Positions 52,753 through 61,511 of a DNA stretch of 64,000 nucleotides are shown one piece after another (the first letter of the stretch is position 1; every line of letters starts with the position of its first letter). Source of the DNA: Bacteroidales bacterium M7 (GTDB lineage: Bacteria > Bacteroidota > Bacteroidia > Bacteroidales > Muribaculaceae); contig LUJR01000024.1 of NCBI GenBank assembly GCA_001689515.1, positions 96,572 through 160,571 on the forward strand, given 5' to 3'. The notes under the pieces were generated by a model. That model saw nothing but the letters and a program-made list of their open reading frames with translations. It was not told where the DNA came from and searched no databases. The position numbers and the translations under genes were made by a program.

Positions 52753-52797
52753 AAAGCAGCCTCATCGATGTCATATGTCGATGGGGCTGCTTTATTT
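52753..52797 (+). terminator. Terminator after the CoA-transferase gene
   Basis: AAAGCAGCCTCATCGA (52753-52768) pairs with TCGATGGGGCTGCTTT (52778-52793), one wobble, then TATTTG. Confidence 0.87.
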
Positions 52798-52843
52798 GCT
52801 TATTGATGTGGTGGAGTATATAACTCAAAAATCGCCCAAAATT

Positions 52844-52913
52844 GTAGGGATGCACTCCGATGCTGATAATAAGCCATAGTTACGTCATCGGCTGCACCAG
52901 GGTGTAGCCCTAC
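52844..52913. repeat. Diverged REP-like inverted pair
   Basis: GTAGGGATGCAC at 52844-52855 faces GTGTAGCCCTAC at 52902-52913, with partial complementarity inward (CCGATG and CATCGG). It carries the same GTAGGG head as the main REP family but a different hairpin. Confidence 0.55.
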
Positions 52914-52952
52914 GACTTGTCAATCTAATCTCATGTAAGAAAATCGGAATAG

Positions 52953-53040
52953 TGTAGGGACATGCCGTGGCATGTCCGTCCCTCAGGCTTTACATTTGCG
53001 AGTGCTGCTGAAAGCGGACATGCCACGGCATGTCCCTACA
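52953..53040. repeat. REP inverted pair (BIME) 5
   Basis: Left arm 52953-52979 (central GT, ending GTCCGT) and right arm 53014-53040 (central AC, ending CCCTACA) with a 34-bp spacer. It lies in the 858-bp gene-free region 52733-53590. Confidence 0.92.
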
Positions 53041-53118
53041 AGAATTATACAGCATTTTAGCATAGCAATCGAGGCAATCTCATTTTGTCAGCTATATACA
53101 GCAAAAGGTTGGCTGGTA

Positions 53119-53140
53119 GTAGGGATGCGGCATGCCGCGT
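53119..53140 (+). repeat. Variant REP with GCGGCATGCCGC hairpin
   Basis: GTAGGGATGCGGCATGCCGCGT has the GTAGGG head followed by a perfect 12-bp palindrome. It is a single copy in the same gene-free region as BIME 5. Confidence 0.6.
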
Positions 53141-53272
53141 TGGTTCGGTTTTATAATGATATTGGTGATATTTGCATCTATATTTATGAATTTTATTGCA
53201 TGAAGTAATATTTTGATTATTAGATAAATAATAAAATTTAATCTTGATTTTGATTTATATTTAAGTTATATT

Positions 53273-53306
53273 TTGTTGCGAGGGGTTGACGGCTGTCGTA
53301 ATTTTG
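53273..53306 (+). promoter_or_regulatory. Promoter without a downstream ORF
   Basis: TTTG at 53273-53276, a 22-bp spacer, and TAATTTTG at 53299-53306, at the edge of a very AT-rich patch (53200-53275). No ORF follows before the hairpin at 53455, which suggests a non-coding transcript. Confidence 0.5.
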
Positions 53307-53312
53307 CAATGT

Positions 53313-53490
53313 CGGAAGCGGAGACGTGGCTTTTAGAGCTTCAACGGGCTTCGGAAATTCTGACCTGCATACATTTTCAATCTGATGTTTTTAGGTTAAT
53401 GCAAGAAATAATAGAATTGGTAAGAAAGATGTGTTTTTAGATTAAAGCATACATGACTGCGGCGACATTGTGAAATGTCGCCGCAGTCGC
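53313..53490 (+). ncRNA. Candidate small RNA, about 180 nt (6S-like in size and position)
   Basis: A promoter (53273-53306) and a strong hairpin (53455-53488) bracket about 180 bases with no ORF. The segment has local self-complementarity (TGCAT at 53374 with ATGCA near 53398; ATGTGT with GCATACAT near 53430-53453) and a partly repeated 25-base motif (GATGTTTTTAGGTTAATGCA / GATGTGTTTTTAGATTAAAG). CAATGTCG at the 5' edge (53307-53314) can pair with CGACATTG in the hairpin. Its location upstream of zapA recalls the 6S RNA gene, which neighbours zapA in enterobacteria, but I cannot confirm identity by sequence alone. Confidence 0.35.
53455..53488 (+). terminator. 15-bp perfect stem hairpin
   Basis: GACTGCGGCGACATT (53455-53469), loop GTGA, AATGTCGCCGCAGTC (53474-53488). 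The following T-tract is weak. It separates the candidate small RNA from the zapB-zapA promoter. Confidence 0.7.
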
Positions 53491-53565
53491 ATTTCATCAC
53501 TATGAGATTTGTTATTGTTATGATATTTATCCCTGCAAATGTGCCTCCAAATCGGATAATTTCGC

Positions 53566-53573
53566 TATATTTG
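53566..53573 (+). promoter_or_regulatory. Putative -7 promoter of zapB-like/zapA
   Basis: TATATTTG lies 18 bp before the ATG at 53591. Confidence 0.55.
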
Positions 53574-53590
53574 CAGAAATTCTGAAAGGA

Positions 53591-53884
53591 ATGTCCCAAT
53601 CGCTTAGGCTACACACTGAAAGCATCCGCGCCAAGTGTCTGATATTGACAGAGCGCTATGAGAAGCTGCTCGCTGACAAGCGCGAAGCCGATGCCGAGAT
53701 TAGGAGCCAGCGGGCTGAGATAGAGAGGTGTCAAGCTGAGATAGAACGTCTCAGCGGTGAACTCAGAGCCTTGAAACTTGCCGCCGCCATAGCTCCGACC
53801 GACGATGACCGCCGAAGCGTGAAGGAAATACTGACAGGATTGGTGCGGGAAATCGACCAATGCATCAATGATTTGACCCACTGA
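53591..53884 (+). CDS. Small coiled-coil protein, ZapB-like
   Basis: The 97-residue protein is almost wholly helical and charged, with heptads through residues 10-65 (TERYEKLLADKREADAEI, RAEIERCQAEIERLSGEL). It sits 4 bp before zapA. Bacteroidetes often carry such a coiled-coil gene ahead of zapA, suggested to be a divisome partner like ZapB. This role rests on position and shape only. Confidence 0.72.
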   Translation: MSQSLRLHTESIRAKCLILTERYEKLLADKREADAEIRSQRAEIERCQAEIERLSGELRALKLAAAIAPTDDDRRSVKEILTGLVREIDQCINDLTH

Positions 53885-53888
53885 TGCG

Positions 53889-54179
53889 ATGAAAGACGAA
53901 CTGAACATAACACTACGTATAGCTGACCAAGGTCCGTTTCCGATGACTGTGTCGCCACAGGATGAAGAAATCATGAGGAAAGCGGTGTCGCATGTCAACC
54001 ATCTGTGGAAGCTCATGCACGAACGCTACCCCGACCGCTCGTCGGCAGAGCTGCTCGCCCTCGTGGCATGGCAGTTTGCCCGGCTCAATATAACACAAGA
54101 GTCCGATATCAGGGCTGCAGAGGCAGCTTCGGAAGCGACTGATGCCGCTTTGACCAGACTTCTTGACTTGCAGCCTTAA
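53889..54179 (+). CDS. zapA: Cell division protein ZapA
   Basis: The 96-residue protein matches ZapA: an N-terminal beta part (LNITLRIADQGPFPMTVSPQDEEIMRKAV) followed by a helix with NHLWKLMHERYPDRSS and LLALVAWQFARL, then a coiled-coil tail. It binds and bundles FtsZ filaments at midcell. It is 4 bp downstream of the coiled-coil partner and upstream of rny. Confidence 0.88.
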   Translation: MKDELNITLRIADQGPFPMTVSPQDEEIMRKAVSHVNHLWKLMHERYPDRSSAELLALVAWQFARLNITQESDIRAAEAASEATDAALTRLLDLQP

Positions 54180-54406
54180 GCCCGCAGAGGGTTCCGCTCG
54201 TCATCACATTTACGCGATACACCTTAAAATCACACTACTGTTATCCCTGCACCTACATCTTGAGTCATCTGTGCAGCCTTCTATCCGCTGACAGCCATCA
54301 TGACATATCCCGCACCCATGATGCCTGGCGGACTCCGAAGGAACGCAGATGCTCCGACGACGTAGAGTGCATTTGTTTTTTTACACACATATATCCACAC
54401 ACGAAT

Positions 54407-55948
54407 ATGGACGTATTCATTCCCATTCTCGTAGGCCTGGTAGCCATAGCCATTGGTGCCGGTGTCACAATCCTCCTACAGCGCAGGCTGGCGAAGACCC
54501 GCGCAAAGTCTATCATCGAAGAGGCTCATCTTGAAGCCAATGTCATAAAGCAGAACAAACTCCTTGAAGCACGCGAAGAGGAACTCAAGATAAAAGGCGA
54601 GGCTGAGCGTCAGGCTAACCAGCGCATGCAGAAGATCCAGAGCCTCGAAAGCAAGATGAAGCAGCGCGAGATGCAGCTCAACCAGCAGCAGAGCGAGAAC
54701 CAGCGCGCCCGCAATGAGATAGAGAACACCAAGGTCAATCTCGAAGCCCAGCAGGCTCAGCTCGACATGCGCAAGGGAGAAGTCGAGAAAATGCGACTCA
54801 AAGCCCAGGAAGAGCTCGAGCACATATCCGGTCTCTCAAGCGAGGAAGCCAAGGAGCGTCTGGTGGAGTCGCTTAAGGATGAAGCCAAGACTGCCGCCGC
54901 AAGCTATATCAATGATATCATGGACGAGGCGAAGCTGACAGCCAACAAGGAGGCAAAGCGTATCGTCGTGCAGACCATCCAGCGAGTTGCCACTGAGACC
55001 GCAATTGAAAACTCGGTCACAGTGTTCCATATTGACAGTGACGAAATCAAAGGCCGCATCATAGGCCGTGAAGGTCGCAACATCCGTGCGCTTGAGGCTG
55101 CTACCGGCATCGAAATCATCGTTGATGACACTCCCGAGGCGATAGTGCTATCAGGATTTGATCCTGTGCGCCGCGAGATAGCCCGTCTTGCCCTGCACCA
55201 GCTCGTGGCTGACGGCCGCATACACCCCGCCCGCATTGAGGAAGTGGTGAGCAAGGTGCGCAAGCAGATCGAGGAGGAAATCATCGAGACCGGCAAGCGC
55301 ACTGCCATAGACCTCGGCATCCACGGTCTGCATCCTGACCTGATCCGTATGGTAGGTAAGATGAAATACCGCTCGAGCTACGGTCAGAACCTGCTACAGC
55401 ATGCCCGCGAGACTGCCAACCTTTGTGCCATCATGGCTACCGAGCTGGGTCTCAATGCCAAGAAAGCACGTCGTGCCGGACTCCTCCATGATATAGGCAA
55501 GGTGCCTGATGAAGAGCCCGAACTGCCGCATGCACTACTCGGCATGAAACTCGCTGAAAAATATAAGGAGAAGCCCGAGATATGCAACGCTATCGGTGCA
55601 CACCATGATGAAATAGAGCAGACATCGCTCCTGGCTCCCATCGTACAGGTATGTGATGCCATATCCGGTGCACGTCCCGGTGCACGCCGTGAGATTGTTG
55701 AGGCTTATATCAAGCGTCTCAACGACCTCGAGCAGCTCGCTCTCTCATATCCCGGGGTGGTCAAGACCTATGCCATTCAGGCTGGTCGCGAATTGCGCGT
55801 GATTGTCGGTGCCGACAAGATTGACGATGTAGAGACTGAAAAGCTTTCAGAAGAGATAGCCAAGCGCATACAGGATGAGATGACCTATCCCGGTCAGGTG
55901 AAAATCACCGTGATCCGTGAGACACGTTCGGTAAGTTTCGCCAAGTAA
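54407..55948 (+). CDS. rny: Ribonuclease Y
   Basis: The 513-residue protein has an N-terminal transmembrane anchor (FIPILVGLVAIAIGAGVTIL), a coiled coil at about 30-200, a KH domain (IKGRIIGREGRNIRALEAAT) and an HD phosphohydrolase domain (RRAGLLHDIGKVPDEEPE). It starts bulk mRNA decay at the inner membrane. The ATG at 54407 places the anchor at the N-terminus; a longer in-frame ORF back to 54260 lacks any family resemblance. The 227-bp gap after zapA shows nothing else I can name. Confidence 0.96.
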   Translation: MDVFIPILVGLVAIAIGAGVTILLQRRLAKTRAKSIIEEAHLEANVIKQNKLLEAREEELKIKGEAERQANQRMQKIQSLESKMKQREMQLNQQQSENQRARNEIENTKVNLEAQQAQLDMRKGEVEKMRLKAQEELEHISGLSSEEAKERLVESLKDEAKTAAASYINDIMDEAKLTANKEAKRIVVQTIQRVATETAIENSVTVFHIDSDEIKGRIIGREGRNIRALEAATGIEIIVDDTPEAIVLSGFDPVRREIARLALHQLVADGRIHPARIEEVVSKVRKQIEEEIIETGKRTAIDLGIHGLHPDLIRMVGKMKYRSSYGQNLLQHARETANLCAIMATELGLNAKKARRAGLLHDIGKVPDEEPELPHALLGMKLAEKYKEKPEICNAIGAHHDEIEQTSLLAPIVQVCDAISGARPGARREIVEAYIKRLNDLEQLALSYPGVVKTYAIQAGRELRVIVGADKIDDVETEKLSEEIAKRIQDEMTYPGQVKITVIRETRSVSFAK

Positions 55949-55960
55949 AGCGTCTCTACG

Positions 55961-57319
55961 ATGGATAAATCTAAAAATCGTAATGCTTCAGATCTGCCGT
56001 CGCAGCCTGACTCAACGGATGAGAAGGTGTTGACTGACGGCGGAAGGCAGAGTGCATGCGCGGCTTCATGTGGCGGCGGTTGCTGCCGCCGCAAGGGGGA
56101 GCCGCGTGGCAAGCTCTACTGTTATGACTGGCTCGGCGATGTCCCCGGCGGCTTCACTGCCTCGGATGTAGTGGAAGTGCAGTTTAAAAACACACGCAAA
56201 GGCTATTTCCGTAACACTGCTAATCTGCAACTCAACATCGGCGATATCGTGGCTGTGGAGGCTAACCCCGGGCACGACATCGGAGAGGTGACCATGACAG
56301 GGCAGCTTGTGGAGAAGCAGATGCGCAAAGCCAATGTGAAGCCCGATGCCGAGTTGAAGCGCATATTCCGCCATGCGCGTCCTGCCGACCTTGAGAAGTG
56401 GGAGGAGGCGAAAGCCAAGGAAAACGACACGATGATACGTGCCCGCAAGATAGCCGAAGACCTGCATCTCAATATGAAAATCGGTGATGTAGAGTATCAG
56501 GGTGACGGCAACAAAGCCATCTTCTACTACATCGCTGATGAGCGCGTGGATTTCCGTCAGCTCATCAAAGTGCTTGCCGATGCTTTCAAGGTGCGCATCG
56601 AGATGAAGCAGATCGGTGCACGTCAGGAGGCTGGACGCATAGGCGGCATCGGTCCGTGTGGCCGTCCGCTGTGTTGCTCTACGTGGATGACTTCGTTTGT
56701 GTCTGTCGGTACGGCAGCCGCGCGATTCCAGGACCTCTCGCTCAATCCGCAGAAACTGGCAGGGCAGTGTGCCAAGCTCAAGTGCTGCCTTAACTTCGAG
56801 GTGGACGCTTACGTGGAGAGCGTCAAGAAGCTCCCACGCAAGGATGTCACTTTGGAAACTGCCGACGGCACATACTACCATTTCAAGACTGACATATTCA
56901 AGAAGGAAATCACATATTCCACTGACAAGAATGTGCCTGCCAATCTCGTGACCATAAGTGCCAAGAGGGCGTTTGAAATCATCTCTCTCAACAAGAAAGG
57001 CGAGAAACCGATGACACTGCTCCCTGACGGTGCCAAGAAGCCCGACGAGAAAAGGGTGGTGGACCTTGTGGAGCAGGAAAGTCTCACACGCTTTGACAAG
57101 GCAAAGAAGAAAAAGAAGCGCAAACCGTCAGCCGATAAGGCTCGCAAGGCAGCCGATGGGGAGACTTCCGCGAAGCAATCTGCGGATGGCGCCACATCTA
57201 AGCCCTCAGAAGGCGGCAAGCTGGCACCTAAAGGCGCAGATGCCACTCCTCGTCGCAATCGAAACCGAAACCGCAACAAGAACCAGGGTAACGGCTCGCA
57301 GCCGCCGTCACAAGATTAA
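55961..57319 (+). CDS. PSP1-domain protein (RicT/YaaT-like)
   Basis: The 452-residue protein has an N-terminal cysteine group (CAASCGGGCCRRKGE), the PSP1 core with YCYDWLGD, FVEVQFKNTRKGYF-like (VVEVQFKNTRKGYF), GDIVAVEANPGHDIGEV and a cysteine-rich GPCGRPLCCSTW ... KLKCCLNFE segment. RicT homologues in Firmicutes bind Fe-S clusters and act on RNase Y. Here the gene directly follows rny by 12 bp, which supports such a link. The C-terminal 90 residues are a Lys/Arg/Asn-rich tail (NRNRNRNKNQGN), probably RNA-binding or disordered. Confidence 0.88.
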   Translation: MDKSKNRNASDLPSQPDSTDEKVLTDGGRQSACAASCGGGCCRRKGEPRGKLYCYDWLGDVPGGFTASDVVEVQFKNTRKGYFRNTANLQLNIGDIVAVEANPGHDIGEVTMTGQLVEKQMRKANVKPDAELKRIFRHARPADLEKWEEAKAKENDTMIRARKIAEDLHLNMKIGDVEYQGDGNKAIFYYIADERVDFRQLIKVLADAFKVRIEMKQIGARQEAGRIGGIGPCGRPLCCSTWMTSFVSVGTAAARFQDLSLNPQKLAGQCAKLKCCLNFEVDAYVESVKKLPRKDVTLETADGTYYHFKTDIFKKEITYSTDKNVPANLVTISAKRAFEIISLNKKGEKPMTLLPDGAKKPDEKRVVDLVEQESLTRFDKAKKKKKRKPSADKARKAADGETSAKQSADGATSKPSEGGKLAPKGADATPRRNRNRNRNKNQGNGSQPPSQD

Positions 57320-57342
57320 CAGGACTGACAGTGACATCTCTG

Positions 57343-57840
57343 ATGACTAAACGATATGGCATTGCAGCTATGCTGTCGGTGATTACGTTGGCGCTACTGT
57401 CGGCATGTGCCCCCAATCCTGACGATGCCAGCGGCTACGAGGATGTGCCTGCAGCAGGGTGGTGCTACGGTGACACGCTAAAATTCCGCCCCCGCATGGA
57501 CGACTCCATAGCAACCGGAAGTCTTATGGTGGCAGTCCGACACGACAGCAGTTACCCGTACTCCGATCTCTATCTTGAGGTGTCATACCCGGTCAACCCC
57601 TCGGACTCTGCTGACAACCGTCTGCGTCGCGATACCGTCAGGATGGCAGTGGCTGACCCTTACGGCAGATGGACGGGGCAGGGATTCGGTGCATCGTATC
57701 AGAATTCCGCCACTCTTCCCCATCGTGTCACGTTGCGTGACAGCAGCGAGGTGTTTCTACGGCAGATCATGCGGACGGACACACTCCACGGCATAGTCCA
57801 GGCGGGTATCATATTTACCGCTGATGCATTGCCACAGTGA
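57343..57840 (+). CDS. gldH: GldH-family lipoprotein
   Basis: The 165-residue lipoprotein has lipobox LSAC (Cys22), then GWCYGDTLKFRPRMDDS, YSDLYLEVSYPVNP and DPYGRWTGQGFGASYQNSATL, the GldH pattern. In Flavobacteria GldH is needed for gliding and type IX secretion; Bacteroidales keep it without gliding, role unclear. It follows the PSP1 gene by 23 bp, a conserved neighbour pair. The ATG at 57343 is preferred over a GTG at 57331. Confidence 0.88.
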   Translation: MTKRYGIAAMLSVITLALLSACAPNPDDASGYEDVPAAGWCYGDTLKFRPRMDDSIATGSLMVAVRHDSSYPYSDLYLEVSYPVNPSDSADNRLRRDTVRMAVADPYGRWTGQGFGASYQNSATLPHRVTLRDSSEVFLRQIMRTDTLHGIVQAGIIFTADALPQ

Positions 57841-57901
57841 GATTGTCTCTGGTAGCCGGGTGCATGAACGTTAGGCAGATGACAAATGTTGATATATCAC
57901 T

Positions 57902-59080
57902 ATGAATGATAATATTATACTTTTAAGCCATGATGAGCAGCAGCTTCGCCTGAACCGTGTGCGTCAGTTGATGAAGCAAGCAGCCATTGATGCGTTGCTT
58001 ATTGCCGATTTTGCCAATCTTTACTATCTGACGGGGCGCGTATATTCCGGATATGCCTATATAGGCAGCCGAGATGGTGACCAGATGTACTTTGTCAAAC
58101 GCATGGAGAACCTCCATGGCGATGGCGTGGTCAATATACGCAAGCCAGAGCAGATGTCTGAGAGCATATTGCTTGACAGTCCAGCCGCCGTCGGCATGGA
58201 GCTGGATTTGATGAGTTATAATATGGTAGAGCGTATGCGGGCAATCTTCCCTGGTGCGCAGATAAAGGATTGCTCGGCTCTGATGCGAGAGGTGCGGGCG
58301 GTCAAGACCGATGCCGAATTGCAGAAGCTCCGCCGTAGCGGCATCCTCCACGAAGGTGTCTACAGGCGCATCCCGCATCTCTACCGTGAGGGCATGACCG
58401 ACATAGAGTTTGAGATAGAGATAGAGAAAGCTCTGCGCCTTGACGGCAACCTCGGGCAGTTCCGCATCAGCGGCGACACCATGGAGACCCATATGGGTAG
58501 CCTGATTACGGGCGATAATGCCGACGTGCCTTCGCCTTATGATTTTGCCATGGGTGGTGCCGGGCTTGACCCGTCCATCCCCACTGGTGCCTGCGGCGAA
58601 CTTATCAAGCCTCACTGCTCGGTTATGGTGGACCTGTGTGGCAATTTTACCGGATATATGACCGATATGAGCCGCACTTTCGCTCTGGAATCTCTCGAGC
58701 AGTTGGCATTGGATGCCCATCAGTGCTCCATAGATATAATAGATGCTCTTATGAAGCTCGGCAAGCCTGTAGTGGCGGCGGCTGATCTCTATAATACCGC
58801 CATGGACATGGCGAAGGAGCGAGGTCTCCATACCTATTTTATGGGACATCGCCAGCATGCAGGTTTCATAGGTCATGGAGTAGGCATTGAGGTCAACGAA
58901 CTTCCTGTCATAGCCCCTCGTAGCCGTGACATATTGCAGCGTCACAATGTCATTGCACTCGAACCGAAATTCGTCATCCCTCATGTGGGGGCAGTAGGCA
59001 TCGAAAGCACTTTCATCGTTCAGGATGACGGTCTGGAGTGCATCACAAATGCTCCTACCGAGATTATCTCCCTCACCTGA
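57902..59080 (+). CDS. M24-family metallopeptidase (Xaa-Pro aminopeptidase-like)
   Basis: The 392-residue protein has an N-terminal creatinase-like domain (RLNRVRQLMKQAAIDALLIADFANLYYLTG) and the pita-bread catalytic domain with metal ligands in MVDLCGNFTGYMTDMSRTF, the catalytic His in GFIGHGVGIEVNELP, and glutamates in IALEPKFVIP and GIESTFIV. It has no signal peptide, so it is cytosolic. It cleaves N-terminal residues before proline; a dipeptidase role is possible. Confidence 0.88.
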   Translation: MNDNIILLSHDEQQLRLNRVRQLMKQAAIDALLIADFANLYYLTGRVYSGYAYIGSRDGDQMYFVKRMENLHGDGVVNIRKPEQMSESILLDSPAAVGMELDLMSYNMVERMRAIFPGAQIKDCSALMREVRAVKTDAELQKLRRSGILHEGVYRRIPHLYREGMTDIEFEIEIEKALRLDGNLGQFRISGDTMETHMGSLITGDNADVPSPYDFAMGGAGLDPSIPTGACGELIKPHCSVMVDLCGNFTGYMTDMSRTFALESLEQLALDAHQCSIDIIDALMKLGKPVVAAADLYNTAMDMAKERGLHTYFMGHRQHAGFIGHGVGIEVNELPVIAPRSRDILQRHNVIALEPKFVIPHVGAVGIESTFIVQDDGLECITNAPTEIISLT

Positions 59081-59146
59081 GCAGTTCCCAATCATTTCCC
59101 TGACACAACCATTATCCACATTTCCATATCCATAGAGTCGCTGACA

Positions 59147-60583
59147 ATGGTATTACCTGATTTAGATGCGTTGCGACGCAAGATTGACATCCCCGTTATA
59201 CGTGCCGTGGGCGACACTGCTGCGCGGATAGGCATGCCATGCTATGTGGTGGGCGGTTATGTCCGCGACCTGTTTCTCGGGCGTCACAGCAAGGACATTG
59301 ATTTCGTGACGGTAGGCTCAGGGGTGGATCTGGCTGAGGCTGTGGCTGCCAAGCTCGGCAAGGGTGCGCATGTCAACCTGTTTCGCACTTATGGCACAGC
59401 CCAGATCAAGCACCGTGGAGTGGAACTGGAATTTGTCGGTGCCCGCAAGGAGTCATATCGCCATGACTCGCGTAACCCTCAGGTAAGCGCGGGAACTCTT
59501 GACGATGATATTTCGCGTCGTGATTTCACCATCAACGCCATGGCTATGAGCGTTACGCCTGACGATTTCGGTAGGCTGGTCGATAATTTCGGCGGTGTCG
59601 ATGACCTCGAGAGGCGCATCATCCGCACTCCTCTTGACCCGGACATCACTTTCAGCGATGATCCTCTGCGCATGATGAGGGCTGTCCGCTTTGCTACCCA
59701 GCTGCAGTTTGACATCGCCCCTGAGACATTTGAAGCGATAAAGCGCAATGCCCAGCGTATTAAAATCATAACTCGCGAACGCATCGCTGACGAATTGCAG
59801 AAAATCATGATGTCCCCCATGCCTTCAATCGGTTGGAGGCTGCTGTTGGAGTCAGGACTTCTGGCGCTTATATTTCCCGAACTGGCTGCCATGCGCGGTG
59901 TGGAGACAGTGCGCGGACGCGGTCATAAGGACAACTTCTATCACACTCTGGAAGTCCTTGACAATGTGGCACGTAATTCCGACAATCTATGGTTGAGATG
60001 GGCGGCATTGCTTCACGATATCGCCAAACCTGTCACAAAGCGTTGGGACGACAGCCTCGGATGGACGTTCCACAACCATAACTTCATAGGGGCAAAGATG
60101 TTGCCCAAGCTGTTCCGCCGGCTCAAGTTGCCTCAGGACGACAAGCTCAAGTATGTCAGCAAACTTGTCGAACTGCATATGCGACCCATAGCCCTCGTGG
60201 AGGATACGGTTACGGATTCCGCAGTGCGTAGGTTGCTTGTGGAGGCTGGCGATGACATCGATGACCTGATGACACTCTGCCGTGCCGACATCACATCGAA
60301 GAATCCTGAAAAGGTGCGTCGCAATCTGGAGAATTTTGACCATGTGGTCACCAAAATGCAGGAGATAGAGGCAAAGGACCAGTTGCGGGCATGGCGTCCG
60401 CCGATTGACGGCTGCATGATCATGGAGATGTTCGGGCTGCCACAAAGCCGCGAAGTGGGCATGATTAAAGGCTACATGGAGGAGCATCTTCTTGATAGCG
60501 AGAATCCTAACGACCCTGAGGAAGCCCGAAGACTGGTTATAGAGAAAGCCGCAGAGATGGGGCTGTCACTTAAAGATAATTGA
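59147..60583 (+). CDS. cca: CCA tRNA nucleotidyltransferase with HD domain
   Basis: The 478-residue protein has a class II nucleotidyltransferase head (VVGGYVRDLFLGRHSKDIDF), RRDFTINAMAMS, DPLRMMRAVRFATQL, and an HD domain (HTLEVLDNVA, LLHDIAKP) with a C-terminal extension. It adds or repairs the 3' CCA of tRNAs, required because tRNA-Pro here lacks an encoded CCA. It is followed 7 bp later by queD. Confidence 0.95.
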   Translation: MVLPDLDALRRKIDIPVIRAVGDTAARIGMPCYVVGGYVRDLFLGRHSKDIDFVTVGSGVDLAEAVAAKLGKGAHVNLFRTYGTAQIKHRGVELEFVGARKESYRHDSRNPQVSAGTLDDDISRRDFTINAMAMSVTPDDFGRLVDNFGGVDDLERRIIRTPLDPDITFSDDPLRMMRAVRFATQLQFDIAPETFEAIKRNAQRIKIITRERIADELQKIMMSPMPSIGWRLLLESGLLALIFPELAAMRGVETVRGRGHKDNFYHTLEVLDNVARNSDNLWLRWAALLHDIAKPVTKRWDDSLGWTFHNHNFIGAKMLPKLFRRLKLPQDDKLKYVSKLVELHMRPIALVEDTVTDSAVRRLLVEAGDDIDDLMTLCRADITSKNPEKVRRNLENFDHVVTKMQEIEAKDQLRAWRPPIDGCMIMEMFGLPQSREVGMIKGYMEEHLLDSENPNDPEEARRLVIEKAAEMGLSLKDN

Positions 60584-60590
60584 CAAAATC

Positions 60591-60941
60591 ATGTACTACG
60601 TCACCAAGCATATAGAAATCTCAGGTTCCCACAGCCTGTCTCTGCCCTATGAGAGCAAATGCAGCCGTCTGCATGGTCATAACTGGGTTATAACCATCCA
60701 TTGTCGCGCCCGTCAGCTCAATGCCGAGGGGATGGTGGTGGATTTCAGCAAGATAAAGAAGCAGATACACGGCTATCTTGACCATGGCAATTTCAACGAA
60801 CTGCTCCCGTTCAACCCCACTGCCGAGAACATAGCCCGGTGGATATGCTCGCAGGTGGAGCATTGCTGGCGTGTCGACGTGCAAGAAAGTGCGCATAACA
60901 CTGCGTCCTATGAGCTGGATGACCCCGATAGTGTTGCCTGA
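60591..60941 (+). CDS. queD: 6-carboxy-5,6,7,8-tetrahydropterin synthase
   Basis: The 116-residue protein has zinc-binding and catalytic residues in FSGSHSL-like SGSHSLSLP, KCSRLHGHNW (Cys and two His), GMVVDFSKIK, LDHGNFNEL and a late Glu/Thr (NPTAENIARWI). It makes carboxytetrahydropterin, an early queuosine precursor. It sits 3 bp before queE; no queC or queF is in the window. Confidence 0.94.
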   Translation: MYYVTKHIEISGSHSLSLPYESKCSRLHGHNWVITIHCRARQLNAEGMVVDFSKIKKQIHGYLDHGNFNELLPFNPTAENIARWICSQVEHCWRVDVQESAHNTASYELDDPDSVA

Positions 60942-60944
60942 GCT

Positions 60945-61505
60945 ATGGATGATACGAAACGATATCGCGTCAATGAGATATTCTACTCTCTCCAGGGTGA
61001 GGGTGTCTATACTGGCGTGGCTGCCGTGTTTGTCCGTTTTAGCGGCTGTAACAGGTGTTGCAGTTTCTGTGACACTGATTTTGATGCGTTTACCGAACTG
61101 ACGGCATCGGAGATAGTGTCGGTGGTGCGAGAGTATCCGGCTGAGACTGTGATTCTTACCGGTGGCGAGCCGGCGATGCAGATTGATGATGCGATTGTTG
61201 ATGCTTTGCATGCTGCCGGATGCAGGATACATGTGGAGACCAACGGCTCGCTCCCTCTGCCTGAGGGCATCGACTGGGTGACATGCTCTCCCAAGGACCG
61301 CAATATCAGGCTGAGCAGAGCCGATGAGGTCAAGCTTGTGTTCACTGGCGAAGACACAGAGTGGGCGGCATCGCTGTTTGACGGTGCAGTTCTTTCCCTC
61401 CAGCCCTTGTCTTGCAACAACATCGAGGCTACTGTGGCATACATAAAATCCCATCCGTGGTGGCGGTTGTCGCTCCAGACCCATAAACTGATTGATATAC
61501 CTTGA
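60945..61505 (+). CDS. queE: 7-carboxy-7-deazaguanine synthase
   Basis: The 186-residue radical SAM enzyme has the CX3CX2C cluster GCNRCCSFCDTDF, the N-terminal NEIFYSLQGEG, TGGEPAMQ, ETNGSLPLPEG and SPKDRN. It is shorter than E. coli QueE (223), as in many small QueE forms. It converts carboxytetrahydropterin to 7-carboxy-7-deazaguanine for queuosine. It is tightly coupled to queD. Confidence 0.94.
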   Translation: MDDTKRYRVNEIFYSLQGEGVYTGVAAVFVRFSGCNRCCSFCDTDFDAFTELTASEIVSVVREYPAETVILTGGEPAMQIDDAIVDALHAAGCRIHVETNGSLPLPEGIDWVTCSPKDRNIRLSRADEVKLVFTGEDTEWAASLFDGAVLSLQPLSCNNIEATVAYIKSHPWWRLSLQTHKLIDIP

Positions 61506-61511
61506 TATATT

